The translations under genes and the position numbers were made by a program. Below are positions 43,427 to 52,671 of a stretch of DNA of 64,000 nt, piece by piece. The notes beneath the pieces were generated by a model. That model was not told the origin of the DNA. It did no database searches and saw nothing but the letters and a program-made list of their open reading frames with translations. Source of the stretch: Lentzea alba (GTDB taxonomy: Bacteria; Actinomycetota; Actinomycetes; Mycobacteriales; Pseudonocardiaceae); assembly GCF_011067745.1 (NCBI RefSeq), contig NZ_JAAMPJ010000007.1, forward strand, positions 416,601 through 480,600, read 5' to 3'. Within the stretch, counting starts at the first letter, position 1; each line of letters starts with the position of its first letter.

Positions 43427-45760
43427 ATGATGGCCAGAGAATTCGTACTGCTCGGCGAGGTCGGTGTCCACGCGGGGAACGACGTCGCCGCCATCACGCA
43501 GCCCCGTCTCCTCGGGCTGCTGGCTGCGCTGCTGGTCGACGTGAACACCGTGCTCTCCTGCGAGACGCTGGTGGACCGGGTGTGGGGCGACGACCTTCCG
43601 CGCCATCCTCGCGCGTCCCTGCGCAACCACGTCGCCCGGTTGCGGGCGCTGCTCGGCGACGGTGACCGCACGATCGTCTCGCTGCCCGGCGGATATCTGC
43701 TCCGGGCTGATCCCGAGTCCGTGGACCTGCACCGGTTCCGGCGGTTGCGTGACGCCGGACGCGGGGCCGAGGCGCTCGCGTTGTGGCCGGGCGAGGCGCT
43801 GATCGGCGTGCACACCCCGTGGGCGGATGAGCTGCGGGCGCAACTGAACGCGGAACGCCTTGCCGCGCAGCGGGATCTGGTCGTGCCGCGGCAGCTTCCC
43901 GCTGCCCCGCTGTCGTTCGTCGGGCGGCACGACGACCTGTTGCGGCTGGACGCGGTCGTGGGCGGTGGCACGATGGCGATCTCGGCGATCGCGGGTACCG
44001 GCGGGGTCGGCAAGACCTGGCTCGCGTTGCGGTGGGCGCACGACAACGCGGCACGCTTTCCGGACGGCCAGCTCTACGCGAACCTGCGCGGCTTCGACCC
44101 GACCGGCGAACCGGTGGCGGCAGCGGCTGTGCTGCGGTCGTTCCTGCACGCTCTTGGTGTGCCACCGCAGGACGTTCCACAGGACGAGGACGCACGCGCG
44201 GCGTTGTTCCGGGCAGTGGTGGCCGGACGGAAGATCCTGGTGGTGCTGGACAACGCGCGGGACGCGGCGCAGGTCGCGGGCCTGCTGCCCGGCGGCAGTT
44301 GCGGTGTCCTGATCACGAGCCGCAACGATCTCGGCGACGTGACCGGCGAGCGCCTGTTCGTCGACTGCCTCAGCGAGGACGAGTCCCGCCGGCTGCTGGC
44401 CCACCACGTCGGCGCACAACGGCTTGAGGACGAGCCCGAGGAGGCCGCGAAGCTCCTTCGGTACTGCGCCGGGCTGCCGCTGGCGCTCAGCATCGTCGCC
44501 ACCCGCGCGGCGCATCACCCGGAGTTTCCGCTGGCGGCGTTGTCCACGGAACTCACGGACGGTCTCGAGGCACTCGACGGCGATGATCCCAGCGCCAGCC
44601 TGAGCGCTGTGCTCACGTCGTCCTGCCGGGCGCTCTCGCCGCGCGCGGCGAGAGCGTTCCGGCTGCTCGGTCAGATGATCGGACCGGACATCAGCCACGC
44701 GGCCGCTGTTGCTCTCTGCGAGGACCCCGGCGCGCTCACCGAACTGGAGAGAGCTCATCTGGTGGAGCAGCATCGGCCGGGGCGCTACCGCATGCACGAC
44801 CTCGTGTTGAAGTACGCGCGCGACGCCGAGCCCGATCCAGCGGGGACCAGGCGGCTGCTCGACTTCTACCTGCGGTCCGACCAACTCGACGACGAGGTCG
44901 ACAACATCGTGGCGGCCGGGGACTTCGCCGCAGCACACGGCTGGCACGAGCACGCGTGGCGGCTCGCGAACGTGATCTGGTACTTCCGGTACGTCCGCGG
45001 CCACAGCACGAACTGGGTGCCGAACCTCGAACGCGCGCTGGCCGCCGCCCGGCAGACCGGGGACGCGCGAGGTGTGGCCACCACGGTGAAGAACCTCGGT
45101 GTGGCGCTGTACTGGAACATGCGGATCGAAGAAGCCGTACGGTGCTTCGAGGAAGCGTTGGACCTGTACGCCACGCTGGGCGACGAGCGATCGGTGAGCG
45201 GAACGCTGAACAACCTCGGCGCCGCGCACGCCCGGCTCGGCAAGGACACCGAGTCGATCGCTTACTACGAGCGGGCACTTCACTGCCTGGACTACCTGCC
45301 GGAGGCACGGGCCGGAGCGCTCGGCAACATGGCGCAGGTGCTCGCGCGCCAGGGCCGGATCGCCGAGGCGGAGGCGAACTGCTTGCGTGCGCTGGAACTG
45401 AACCGGAAGTGGGGCTCGGACGACATCGAGGGCCACATCGTGGGCAGCTTGGCGATCGCGCTGCGCGCCGCCGGCCGGTTCGACGAGGCGCTCGCCCGGC
45501 ACCACCAGGCGCTCGGGTTGCTGCGCAGCGTGAACGACCGCGTGGGTGAGTGCGAGACGCTGAACGAACTCGGCGAAACGTTGCGCCGCATGGGTGATCC
45601 GGCTGCGGTAACGGCGCATCGACAAGCGCTGACGCTCGCCGAGACCATGGCCAACCCGTTCGAGATCGCCCGTGCCCGCGAGGGTGAGCAGCTGGCGGCG
45701 GCGAACGCGTTGAGTTCACCAGTTTCGCCGGACGTGGTCCCGCCGAACGGGTTTTCGTGA
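43427..45760 (+). CDS. AfsR/SARP-like regulator: OmpR-type DNA-binding domain, NB-ARC ATPase, TPR
   Basis: This 777-residue protein has an N-terminal winged helix (FVLLGEVGVHAGN to SLPGGYLLRAD, residues 5-85), a bacterial transcriptional activation domain shortened to about 60 residues, then an NB-ARC ATPase with Walker A GTGGVGKTWLAL and the VLVVLDNARDA-type Walker B, and C-terminal tetratricopeptide repeats from about residue 540 (ALYWNMRIEEAVRCFEEALDLYATLG and following). Such proteins switch on secondary metabolite or stress genes after ATP and ligand binding. The BTAD is less than half its usual length, which is odd. It is the only gene on its transcript apart from possible linkage to the small secreted peptide upstream. 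Confidence 0.93.
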   Translation: MMAREFVLLGEVGVHAGNDVAAITQPRLLGLLAALLVDVNTVLSCETLVDRVWGDDLPRHPRASLRNHVARLRALLGDGDRTIVSLPGGYLLRADPESVDLHRFRRLRDAGRGAEALALWPGEALIGVHTPWADELRAQLNAERLAAQRDLVVPRQLPAAPLSFVGRHDDLLRLDAVVGGGTMAISAIAGTGGVGKTWLALRWAHDNAARFPDGQLYANLRGFDPTGEPVAAAAVLRSFLHALGVPPQDVPQDEDARAALFRAVVAGRKILVVLDNARDAAQVAGLLPGGSCGVLITSRNDLGDVTGERLFVDCLSEDESRRLLAHHVGAQRLEDEPEEAAKLLRYCAGLPLALSIVATRAAHHPEFPLAALSTELTDGLEALDGDDPSASLSAVLTSSCRALSPRAARAFRLLGQMIGPDISHAAAVALCEDPGALTELERAHLVEQHRPGRYRMHDLVLKYARDAEPDPAGTRRLLDFYLRSDQLDDEVDNIVAAGDFAAAHGWHEHAWRLANVIWYFRYVRGHSTNWVPNLERALAAARQTGDARGVATTVKNLGVALYWNMRIEEAVRCFEEALDLYATLGDERSVSGTLNNLGAAHARLGKDTESIAYYERALHCLDYLPEARAGALGNMAQVLARQGRIAEAEANCLRALELNRKWGSDDIEGHIVGSLAIALRAAGRFDEALARHHQALGLLRSVNDRVGECETLNELGETLRRMGDPAAVTAHRQALTLAETMANPFEIARAREGEQLAAANALSSPVSPDVVPPNGFS

Positions 45761-46083
45761 CACGGCCGACGGGCAACGGCGGGCTGAACGTGGTGTTCGG
45801 CGACGGGGTGAGAGGGTCGAGGCTGCCGACAGGTGGACGGGCAGGACCGTCCGCTGCTTCTCCTGCCGAACGGTGTCCAGCAGCACTTCGCGCCGCTCGC
45901 GGTGGTGGGCGAAGGGCTGCGGGACCTGCGCCGGGTGTTCGCCCCGATCGCGAGACCGATCTGAGGACGCCTGACTCGGCCAGGGCAATGGAGTTGCCCG
46001 CGTCACAACAGGTGGAAGTTGACACCGGTGTCATCGAATAGCTTCGCGTCGTCCCCGAATCGACGGCGAAGGAGCGAAACACC
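45761..46083. promoter_or_regulatory. 323-bp gap with 14-bp perfect palindrome upstream of oxidoreductase
   Basis: No convincing gene is present. TGACACCGGTGTCA at 46020-46033 is a perfect palindrome, and the T before it creates a TTGACA sequence at 46019-46024 that could be a -35 element. It lies 50 bp before the oxidoreductase start. A MerR-family gene is convergent with that oxidoreductase, and MerR proteins bind palindromes within promoters, so this is a good operator candidate. Confidence 0.6.
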
Positions 46084-47010
46084 ATGGGCAAAGCGTTGGG
46101 GTACAAGGCTTTCGGCGATGCTGACGTGCAGGAGTTCTTCGAGCGGCCGGATCCCACCCCTGGGCCCTCCGAGGTCCTCGTACGAGTCGCGGCTGCCGGA
46201 GTCAACCCGCTCGATCACAAGCTGCGGTCCGGCCACGGCACCGCCCTGAACGGCCACGTGCCCTTCCCCCAGGTCCTCGGCATGGAGGCGGCCGGCACGG
46301 TGCTGGCCGTCGGTGACGAAGTGACCGGGCTGAGCGTCGGCGACCGGGTTGCCGGGTTCGCTCTCACCGGTGCGGGCACGTACGCGGAGACCACGCTGCT
46401 GCTCGGCGAGGCCACGGCTCGCATTCCGGACGCACTGCCGGAGACCTGGGCGGCGACCATCCCCGTCGCCGGCACCACCGCGCTGGACGTGCTCGACCAA
46501 CTCGACCTGCCGGCCGGCGCGTCGCTGCTGGTGAACGGCATCGGCGGCGGCGTCGGTATCGCGCTGGCCCAGCTCGCGCGAGACCGCGGGCTGGTCGTGA
46601 CCGGCACGGCCGGCCCGACCAAACGGGACCTCGTGACGGCGGCCGGCGCGACCTTCGTCGACTACACCGACGGCGACCTGACGCGCCGGCTCCGCGCGCT
46701 CGCTCCGGACGGCTTCGCGGCCGTGGCCGACAACGTGGGCGGCGAGTCCCTGCGTGCTGTCGCCGCGCTGGCGGCGCGGCCGGGGGCGATCATCTCCGTC
46801 GGGGACCCGTCCGTGACCGAACTGGGCGGCGAGATGGTGCGCCGCCGCCTCGACCGGGCGAACCTCGAACGCGCCGCCGAACTGATGACCACCGGTCGTC
46901 TGGATCCGCACATCACGCGGACGTACCCGCTCGAGCAGGCGGACCAGGCCTTGGCGCTCGTCGAATCAGGGCACGCCTCGGGCAAGCTCGTCATCGACCT
47001 GAGCCTCTGA
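46084..47010 (+). CDS. Quinone oxidoreductase-like NADP-dependent dehydrogenase (zinc-free MDR)
   Basis: This 308-residue protein has the medium-chain dehydrogenase layout: GroES-like N-terminal domain (EVLVRVAAAGVNPLDHKLRSG, LGMEAAGTVLAVGD) and a Rossmann domain with VNGIGGGVGIALAQLA. The structural and catalytic zinc cysteines are missing, as in quinone oxidoreductases. It reduces quinones or enones with NADPH. The start has GAAGGAG upstream. It is convergent with a MerR gene only 7 bp away and probably under its control, consistent with stress or electrophile response. Confidence 0.93.
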   Translation: MGKALGYKAFGDADVQEFFERPDPTPGPSEVLVRVAAAGVNPLDHKLRSGHGTALNGHVPFPQVLGMEAAGTVLAVGDEVTGLSVGDRVAGFALTGAGTYAETTLLLGEATARIPDALPETWAATIPVAGTTALDVLDQLDLPAGASLLVNGIGGGVGIALAQLARDRGLVVTGTAGPTKRDLVTAAGATFVDYTDGDLTRRLRALAPDGFAAVADNVGGESLRAVAALAARPGAIISVGDPSVTELGGEMVRRRLDRANLERAAELMTTGRLDPHITRTYPLEQADQALALVESGHASGKLVIDLSL

Positions 47011-47017
47011 CCAGCGC

Positions 47018-47413
47018 TCAGGCGGCGCCGGCCTGGTGCCGGTACCGCGTGTTGATCTCGATCAGCTCGTCGAGGGCGGACCTGGCCTCGACGAGCCGGT
47101 CGATGTCGGCGGTCAGCCGGTCGCGTTCTCCGACCATCGTCGTGAAAGCGTCCTCCACCACCTCGCTGTCATCGGTGTCGACGCAGGGAAGCAACCGGGC
47201 GATCACCTTGCTGCTCAACCCGGCGTCGAACAACCTCCGGATCATCTCGACCCGCGCGACCTCCGCAGCCGTGTAGTGACGTTGCCCGCCGATCGACCGC
47301 GTGCTGTGCAACAGGCCCTGCTGCTCGTAGTACCGCAGCGACCGGGCGCTGACGCCGGTCAGCCGAGCCAGTTCACCGATCTTCATCGTCTCGGCATCAG
47401 GATTCGTGGTCAC
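47018..47413 (-). CDS. MerR-family transcriptional regulator
   Basis: This 131-residue protein has the MerR winged helix (MKIGELARLTGVSARSLRYYEQQGLL) followed by a second wing (SIGGQRHYTAAEV) and a dimerisation coiled coil (MVGERDRLTADIDRLVEARSALDELIE). It lacks the cysteine-rich metal or redox loop, with only one Cys (LLPCVDTDD). An alternative ATG start lies at 47386. It is convergent with the quinone oxidoreductase and is the likely controller of it through the palindrome at 46020-46033. Confidence 0.92.
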   Translation of the reverse strand: MTTNPDAETMKIGELARLTGVSARSLRYYEQQGLLHSTRSIGGQRHYTAAEVARVEMIRRLFDAGLSSKVIARLLPCVDTDDSEVVEDAFTTMVGERDRLTADIDRLVEARSALDELIEINTRYRHQAGAA

Positions 47414-47462
47414 GAAACCAGCCTACGGGCGTGCTGGAGCAAGCAATGCTCTCGGCTGCGAG

Positions 47463-48140
47463 CTACACGTCAGCGCACCCGGACTCGCCGGGCAACAGCG
47501 GCCGGAACACCACGACGAACGACGTCGCGCCGATGCGGAACCGCGTCCCCTTCGGCACGTCGCGCGCGAGTCCCGACACCTGTGCGGCGTCCAGCACCAC
47601 GCAGAGCCCAGGGTCGATCTGCACGTCCGGTGGCGCGAACGGCCACGGGCGCGCGTCCTTCGAAGAGTCCGGTGCCCACGCCACGGCGGCGATCTTCGTC
47701 GGCTGGTAGGGCGTCGCCGTGCCGTCCACGTGCAGCGTCGCGTGGAAGTCAGCCAGTTCGCCCTCCGGGTTCACGGCCCTGGTGACGAACCGGTGGCCGC
47801 CCGAGTTCAGCACGAACACCTGCGTGTACCCGTCGACCACGGAGTTGTTGCTGATGTCCTGGTCGCGGTTCAGCCCTGCGTCGTGGGCGTCCTCGTAGAA
47901 CTCCACCGCCCTGTCGTGTCCTATTTGGACGATCTCGGCCGTCTGCAACGCACCTGCCGCCGGGCCCGGCCGGAGCACCGTGCCGTCGCCGTAGAGGCTG
48001 AACTCCGGCAGCTCGGCCGGCCGGGGACTGGGCATGCCGACCAGCTGCTTCGCCTGCAGCGCGAGCCCGTCCGGCAACGCCGGAGCGTTCGTTCCGCACC
48101 CGGCCAGCACGATCGCGCACATCGCCAAGTACCACCGCAT
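47463..48140 (-). CDS. Uncharacterised lipoprotein
   Basis: This 225-residue protein starts MRWYLAMCAIVLAGCG, a short lipoprotein signal peptide with lipobox LAGC. The ATG at 48140 follows GGGGGAAC. The mature region (for example EFSLYGDGTVLRPGPAAGALQTAEI) has alternating hydrophobic strands and no motif I recognise. It lies 55 bp downstream of the secreted metalloprotease gene and may be transcribed with it. Confidence 0.8.
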   Translation of the reverse strand: MRWYLAMCAIVLAGCGTNAPALPDGLALQAKQLVGMPSPRPAELPEFSLYGDGTVLRPGPAAGALQTAEIVQIGHDRAVEFYEDAHDAGLNRDQDISNNSVVDGYTQVFVLNSGGHRFVTRAVNPEGELADFHATLHVDGTATPYQPTKIAAVAWAPDSSKDARPWPFAPPDVQIDPGLCVVLDAAQVSGLARDVPKGTRFRIGATSFVVVFRPLLPGESGCADV

Positions 48141-48195
48141 CACGTTCCCCCTGTCCGGGGTTGCCCCAGGACGGGCCTGGAGCAACCCCTCATGG

Positions 48196-50484
48196 TCAGG
48201 AGACGGAAAGCGTGTAGGTTCCGTTGCCCGCCTTGTTCACCAGCACCACGCTGTAGCAGTCCAGTGCTGGTCCGGGCGCGGTGAACTCGACCTGTTCCGC
48301 CTCACCAGGGCCGTGGCCGGTCGACGACGCGGCGGCCTGGGCCCGTGATGCGATGACCGGACGACTGCCGTCCGACGACATGACGAACAGTTGCGCGTCC
48401 TGGCTCGCGTTGTCCGGCGTCGCGGTCACCGTGAACTTCGTGCCCGCCTCGACGCAGTGATCCCGGGCCACCACCACGTTGTCGTCGCCCATCGTGAACT
48501 TCTCCTCGGGGCGCAACAGGTTCGCGCCGTTCGCGAACTGGATCCGGTAGTCACCGGTCCCGTTCACGTGGGTCACCTCGGGGTAGAAGTCCCCGGCCGG
48601 ACGGCCACCCTGGTTGGTGTCGATCGCGATGAAGTCCACCTCGCCCTGGCCCGCTACGCTCACGGCCAGCAGCTGACGCAGTTCCGGATCGTCGTAGAGA
48701 CGCAGGTCGTAGTCCGCGTTGGCGGGCGGTCGGATCGCGACGACCGACCAGAACGCGACCGACGTGTCGACCCGGTACCGGTGCGGCTGGTTCTGCAACG
48801 GCGCGGGACGGGTCCGCGTCTGGTAGTCGCCCAGCGGCTCGCGGAACCCGTAGTCGATCGTGTTCTGGTACAGCGCGGCCAGCGGACCGGGGCCGACGTC
48901 GAAACCGGCCTGCCCGCGCTGGCGCCAGAACTCGGCGAAGGTCGACGAGCGGAAGCGCAGGAACGTCTGCCAGATCTCGGTGTACGGGTTCTCCGTGCGC
49001 GCGTCCCAGTGGGGCTCGTTGTGGGCGTCCGCGAGGTCGAGCAACGCACCCGCGACGCGACCTTCGACGCCGTCGCCGTTGGCCCAGTTCGGCTCGCCCC
49101 ACGTCACGTTCTCCAGCTCGACGGTGAAACCGTCGCCGCGGTACTCGTGGTCGTTGAACACCGCCGCCTGGTACCAGTCGGGGAAGCCCTCGCTCCACGC
49201 GCAGCTGGCGCCGCTCTCCCCGTTGATGAAGTGCGGCGACGGGCAGTTGGCGTTCGGGAAGTTGTCGTTGTACACGTCGTCCATCACAGCGTGACCGAGC
49301 TCGTGCACGACGATGCTGCGGAAGTCCGGCGCGTTGGCGCGCAGGTGGACCTCGTCGCTGTTCGGGAGGTAGTGGTTGTTCGCCGGGTTGTAGTCCCAGC
49401 GCCAGTTGAAGTCGACGCGCCGGCAGTCGTGGTCGTCGGCGTCCCAGCAGTCGCTCGGCGTCCAGTCGGACGCGGAGTTGATCTGGTCGAAGGCTTCCAC
49501 AGCCCGCATGTACCGCGGGTCGGTGGGTTGCTGGGCGCCGAACGGCAGGGTGCGTCCGTCACCGACGTCGTTCATCGTCGCGGTGCGGAAGTTGTACGGG
49601 TCGTCGTCGAACTCGACTCCCCAGGAACCGTTCTGCGCCACGAACTTCAGGTACACGTCGGCGCCACCGGAGAAGTCGTCGTTCGGGAAGCACAGCCGGA
49701 ACGCGCCGTTGCCGTCGGTGAGCGCCACGCCGAGCAGATCGTCCGGACCGTTGTCGTCGTCCCACGCCTCGACCACGAAGTTCGCCGAGGTGCGGAACGT
49801 TCCGGTGTGATCCCGGTAGTTCCAGCTGCCGGTCGCGCACACCGGTGCGGCCTGCGCCCGTGGAGGGTCGTCGCTGTGCGGTTTCCGCTGCTGTGCCGCC
49901 GGGGCGACGGCCGGTGCCAGCCACGGCGTGGCCCGCGTCGATGCCACGCCGGCGGGAATCTGTTGCGTCGCACCGGTTTCCGCACGTGAGCCCAGGTAGG
50001 ACGACTTGCCGTCGGCGCCGATCGTGGCGGCCGCGACGAACGTGTCCGAGTTCAGCTCGGGATTCACCGGCGCGACCGCGCGCACGCTGATCAGCAGCGT
50101 CCCGGTGGCCACGGCCTGGACGGCGCCCTGGAACCGCACCGTCTGACCTGCGGAGAGGTCCGTCGTGGTGGTGGCGCGGCCGACCTTCTCGAAGTCGGTC
50201 GGGACGGACGAGGCGACGTCCCTTGCGGACATCCCGTCCGGAACCGTGCTCCACCTGGCGATTCCCGGTACGTCGGCGTCGATCCGGACGCCTTTCAAGT
50301 CCACATCGGACGTCACTTCGAAACTGATCCGCGCGGTCTCACCGAGACTCGGCGCCCGGTCGAGTTCCGCTTTCGCATGCACACAACGGGTCTCGCACTT
50401 CGCCGGTGCTGCGACGGCCTGTGTGGCCGTCACACCGGCACCCACCAGAATTATTGCAGCACAAAGAGAACTTGCTAATCGCAC
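48196..50484 (-). CDS. Secreted zinc metalloprotease-like protein, 762 aa
   Basis: The protein has a signal peptide ending near AVAAPA, an immunoglobulin-like N-terminal region, a transthyretin-like stretch (LLGVALTDGNGAFRLCFPNDD), and a catalytic-type domain with the zincin motif VHELGHAVMDD (His394-His398). After this come FINGESGASCAWSEGFPDWYQ and a C-terminal beta domain. The SEGFPDW sequence is a common third-ligand context in gluzincin-like peptidases. Codon 3 is TTA and the signal-peptide DNA is unusually A/T rich. It is exported and probably degrades protein outside the cell. Confidence 0.88.
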   Translation of the reverse strand: MRLASSLCAAIILVGAGVTATQAVAAPAKCETRCVHAKAELDRAPSLGETARISFEVTSDVDLKGVRIDADVPGIARWSTVPDGMSARDVASSVPTDFEKVGRATTTTDLSAGQTVRFQGAVQAVATGTLLISVRAVAPVNPELNSDTFVAAATIGADGKSSYLGSRAETGATQQIPAGVASTRATPWLAPAVAPAAQQRKPHSDDPPRAQAAPVCATGSWNYRDHTGTFRTSANFVVEAWDDDNGPDDLLGVALTDGNGAFRLCFPNDDFSGGADVYLKFVAQNGSWGVEFDDDPYNFRTATMNDVGDGRTLPFGAQQPTDPRYMRAVEAFDQINSASDWTPSDCWDADDHDCRRVDFNWRWDYNPANNHYLPNSDEVHLRANAPDFRSIVVHELGHAVMDDVYNDNFPNANCPSPHFINGESGASCAWSEGFPDWYQAAVFNDHEYRGDGFTVELENVTWGEPNWANGDGVEGRVAGALLDLADAHNEPHWDARTENPYTEIWQTFLRFRSSTFAEFWRQRGQAGFDVGPGPLAALYQNTIDYGFREPLGDYQTRTRPAPLQNQPHRYRVDTSVAFWSVVAIRPPANADYDLRLYDDPELRQLLAVSVAGQGEVDFIAIDTNQGGRPAGDFYPEVTHVNGTGDYRIQFANGANLLRPEEKFTMGDDNVVVARDHCVEAGTKFTVTATPDNASQDAQLFVMSSDGSRPVIASRAQAAASSTGHGPGEAEQVEFTAPGPALDCYSVVLVNKAGNGTYTLSVS

Positions 50485-50597
50485 GTATCCCCCTACAGCA
50501 ACAGCACCAACGGCTTACGCCGAACTCCCCCGAGTTCCCCAGGGCGTGCCCCGGTGCGGCTCCCACCATAGCGCGCATCGCGGGGGATGATGGGGAC

Positions 50598-50798
50598 ATG
50601 ACTGAACCGGACTACACCGAAGACGGCGTGCCGACGTTCGACTTCGTCCGCGACAAGATCGAGAACCGGAACCTCACCACCGAGGCCGCCGCCGAGCTGG
50701 CCGGTGATCCGCAGCACGTCCAGGACCAGTTCGAGCAGCGCGAGGAGGCAGGCCGCGACCGTCTGGAGGAGATCCGCAGGTCGTTGCGCGGCGAGTGA
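50598..50798 (+). CDS. Small conserved-looking hydrophilic protein, 66 aa
   Basis: This 66-residue protein has an N-terminal charged segment (TEPDYTEDGVPTFDFVRDKIE) and a helical C-terminus (HVQDQFEQREEAGRDRLEEIRRSL). It is acidic and helical with no Cys or membrane segment. A G-rich stretch precedes the ATG. I do not recognise a family, but the strong actinomycete codon bias supports coding. It lies divergent from the metalloprotease and 14 bp from the convergent methyltransferase. Confidence 0.7.
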   Translation: MTEPDYTEDGVPTFDFVRDKIENRNLTTEAAAELAGDPQHVQDQFEQREEAGRDRLEEIRRSLRGE

Positions 50799-50812
50799 CG
50801 CGAGCGAGGGAG

Positions 50813-51460
50813 TCAGCCGGTCCGCAGGCGCAGGCCCGTGTAGAGGCGCACGGCGGCGCCCAGGTTCGGCACCCTGATCTCGCGGTCGACCCGGAAGTGC
50901 TTGCGCAGGGCCGGTTGCAGGCGCTCGCGGCGGTCACCGTACTGGCTCGGGCCCTGCCGCGTGAGCAGGCGCAGAGGAACGTTCCAGAGCGCCCCGGTGC
51001 CCGGCGTGCACACGATCAGCGTGCCACCCGGACGAAGCACGCGGCGCATTTCCGCGCACGCCGCTTCGATGTCCGGGACGTATTCCAGGGTGCTCACCGA
51101 CACCAGGCAGTCGAACGAAGCCGTGTCGTAGGGCAGGTTCTCCGCGCCGGCGGTGGCCAGGGTCGCGGTCACGTCGTGACGGGCCAGGTTGGCCTCCACC
51201 TCGGCGCGCATCGGGTGCGGGTCCACGCCGTGCAGGTCGTCGCAGTGGCGGGCCAGCTCCGGCAGGAAGACGCCGCTGCCGTAGCCGATGTCGAGCAGGC
51301 GCGGGAAGTTCGTGTCGGCCAGCAGTTCCACGATGATCCGGAACCGCAGCCGCTGCACGCCGCGCAGGACCGGGAGGTGGTTCCAGGTCGGGTGGTCCAC
51401 CTCGCTGGTCGGAGTGAGGCCCTCCTTCGGCAGCAACGTCAGTGGGCGGCTGGGCTTCAT
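50813..51460 (-). CDS. Class I SAM-dependent methyltransferase
   Basis: This 215-residue protein has the SAM-binding motif I LLDIGYGSGVFLPEL, a motif II-like acidic DLHGVDPHP and the motif III-like LRPGGTLIVCTPG. It transfers a methyl group from S-adenosylmethionine; the acceptor is unknown. The ATG at 51460 has GAGGA upstream and overlaps the stop of the flippase-like gene by four bases. It is the last gene of the eight-gene operon and might modify the glycan or lipid product. Confidence 0.9.
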   Translation of the reverse strand: MKPSRPLTLLPKEGLTPTSEVDHPTWNHLPVLRGVQRLRFRIIVELLADTNFPRLLDIGYGSGVFLPELARHCDDLHGVDPHPMRAEVEANLARHDVTATLATAGAENLPYDTASFDCLVSVSTLEYVPDIEAACAEMRRVLRPGGTLIVCTPGTGALWNVPLRLLTRQGPSQYGDRRERLQPALRKHFRVDREIRVPNLGAAVRLYTGLRLRTG

Positions 51461-52671
51461 CGGGTCCTCGTTTCGGTCGGGAGAACGGAAGACGTGTGCC
51501 GGACGACGGTCAGGAACCACCAGGCCAGCACGACGTTGCAGGTCGTGAAGGCGGCGATCATGCCTGTCGCGCCGGCGAACACGGCTCCCGCGGCCTGCAG
51601 GGCCAGGCCCGGGACGAAGGCCGCGGTCAGCGCGGCGCGGACGCGCTGCAGGCCCAGGGAGGGCTGGACGGTGAACACGCAGAACAGCACGACCACCAGG
51701 GCGTGGGCGGTGGCGCCGACGGCCGCCAGCACCAGGAGCGGCGCGCTCAGGTGGTCCAGTGCGTCGGCGGCGACCAGGCCCGCCACCACCAGTGCGGATG
51801 CGCCCGCCACCGACGCCGCCAGAGCGCGAGGGGCGTGGCGAAGGACCGCTCTCCGGCCGGCGGCCGGGTCCCGGCGGGCCAGCAGGGAGATCAGGACCGA
51901 CGCCAGCGAGTCGGTGAACAGCACGCCGATCACGCGTCGGCAGCTGCCGATGTAGAGGGCGTAGACGGCCACCGCCGCCGGGCCCGCCGCTCGCACCAGG
52001 AGGATCACGTCGAACGCGAACAGCAGCGCCAGCAACGACTGACCGGTGCTGTAGGCCCAGCCCGCACGCAGAAAGGGCCGGGCCAGCGCGGGGTCAGGAC
52101 GTCCTGGCGCGCATCGCCGTCTGATCAGCATGCCCACCGCGCAGACGGTGTTGCCCGCGGTGATCATGGCCGAGTACGTGCCCGGATCACCCTCTCCCAC
52201 CACCGAGAGCACCGCGGTCAGGTAGGAGAGGCCGTACGCCAGGCGCCACGCCGAGGCGAGCAGTTGCCGGCCCCGGATGCGGAGCAACGACTCCGCCAGC
52301 GTCAGCAAAGCCGCCGACGCGCCGAGTCCCGCCGCGTGCCACAGCAACGACGGTGCCGAGACGACCAGAAGCACCGCGCAGTAGCAGAAAGCGGTCACCG
52401 CGGACGCGGCGACGACGAACGCCACCGCCGTCCCGGTCACCACGCGACCGTCCGAGCCGGTCGCCATCGCCCGGCTGGCGGACACGTGGACGCCCCAGAG
52501 CATCGGGATGCCGAGGACCACGCCGACCGCCTGCACCGCGACGAACTCCCCGAACACGCCGAAGCCGTCGTAGCGGGCGATCAGGAGGCTGGCGACGGTG
52601 ACCAGCACGCTCGCGCAGGCCGACAGCCCCGCCGGCGCCCAGGAGCGGGTGCGCGACACCCCCGCGGTCAT
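51457..52671 (-). CDS. Flippase-like polysaccharide biosynthesis membrane protein
   Basis: This 404-residue protein is almost all hydrophobic, with about 10-12 predicted helices, and resembles the MOP/Wzx group of lipid-linked oligosaccharide flippases (FGEFVAVQAVGVVLGIPMLWGV at the start, AYSTGQSLLALLFAFDVILLV mid-way). The lack of a strict motif means the family call is moderate. Its ATG overlaps the stop of the upstream glycosyltransferase by four bases, and its stop overlaps the methyltransferase start. Position in the operon suggests export of a lipid-linked sugar. Confidence 0.75.
   Translation of the reverse strand: MTAGVSRTRSWAPAGLSACASVLVTVASLLIARYDGFGVFGEFVAVQAVGVVLGIPMLWGVHVSASRAMATGSDGRVVTGTAVAFVVAASAVTAFCYCAVLLVVSAPSLLWHAAGLGASAALLTLAESLLRIRGRQLLASAWRLAYGLSYLTAVLSVVGEGDPGTYSAMITAGNTVCAVGMLIRRRCAPGRPDPALARPFLRAGWAYSTGQSLLALLFAFDVILLVRAAGPAAVAVYALYIGSCRRVIGVLFTDSLASVLISLLARRDPAAGRRAVLRHAPRALAASVAGASALVVAGLVAADALDHLSAPLLVLAAVGATAHALVVVLFCVFTVQPSLGLQRVRAALTAAFVPGLALQAAGAVFAGATGMIAAFTTCNVVLAWWFLTVVRHTSSVLPTETRTR

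Noticed and set aside
45833-45964. Possible 43-aa plus-strand reading frame (VDGQDRPLLLLPNGVQQHF and on)
   Set aside because: It looks slightly coding-like but has no good start context or recognisable family; it may be a gene remnant.
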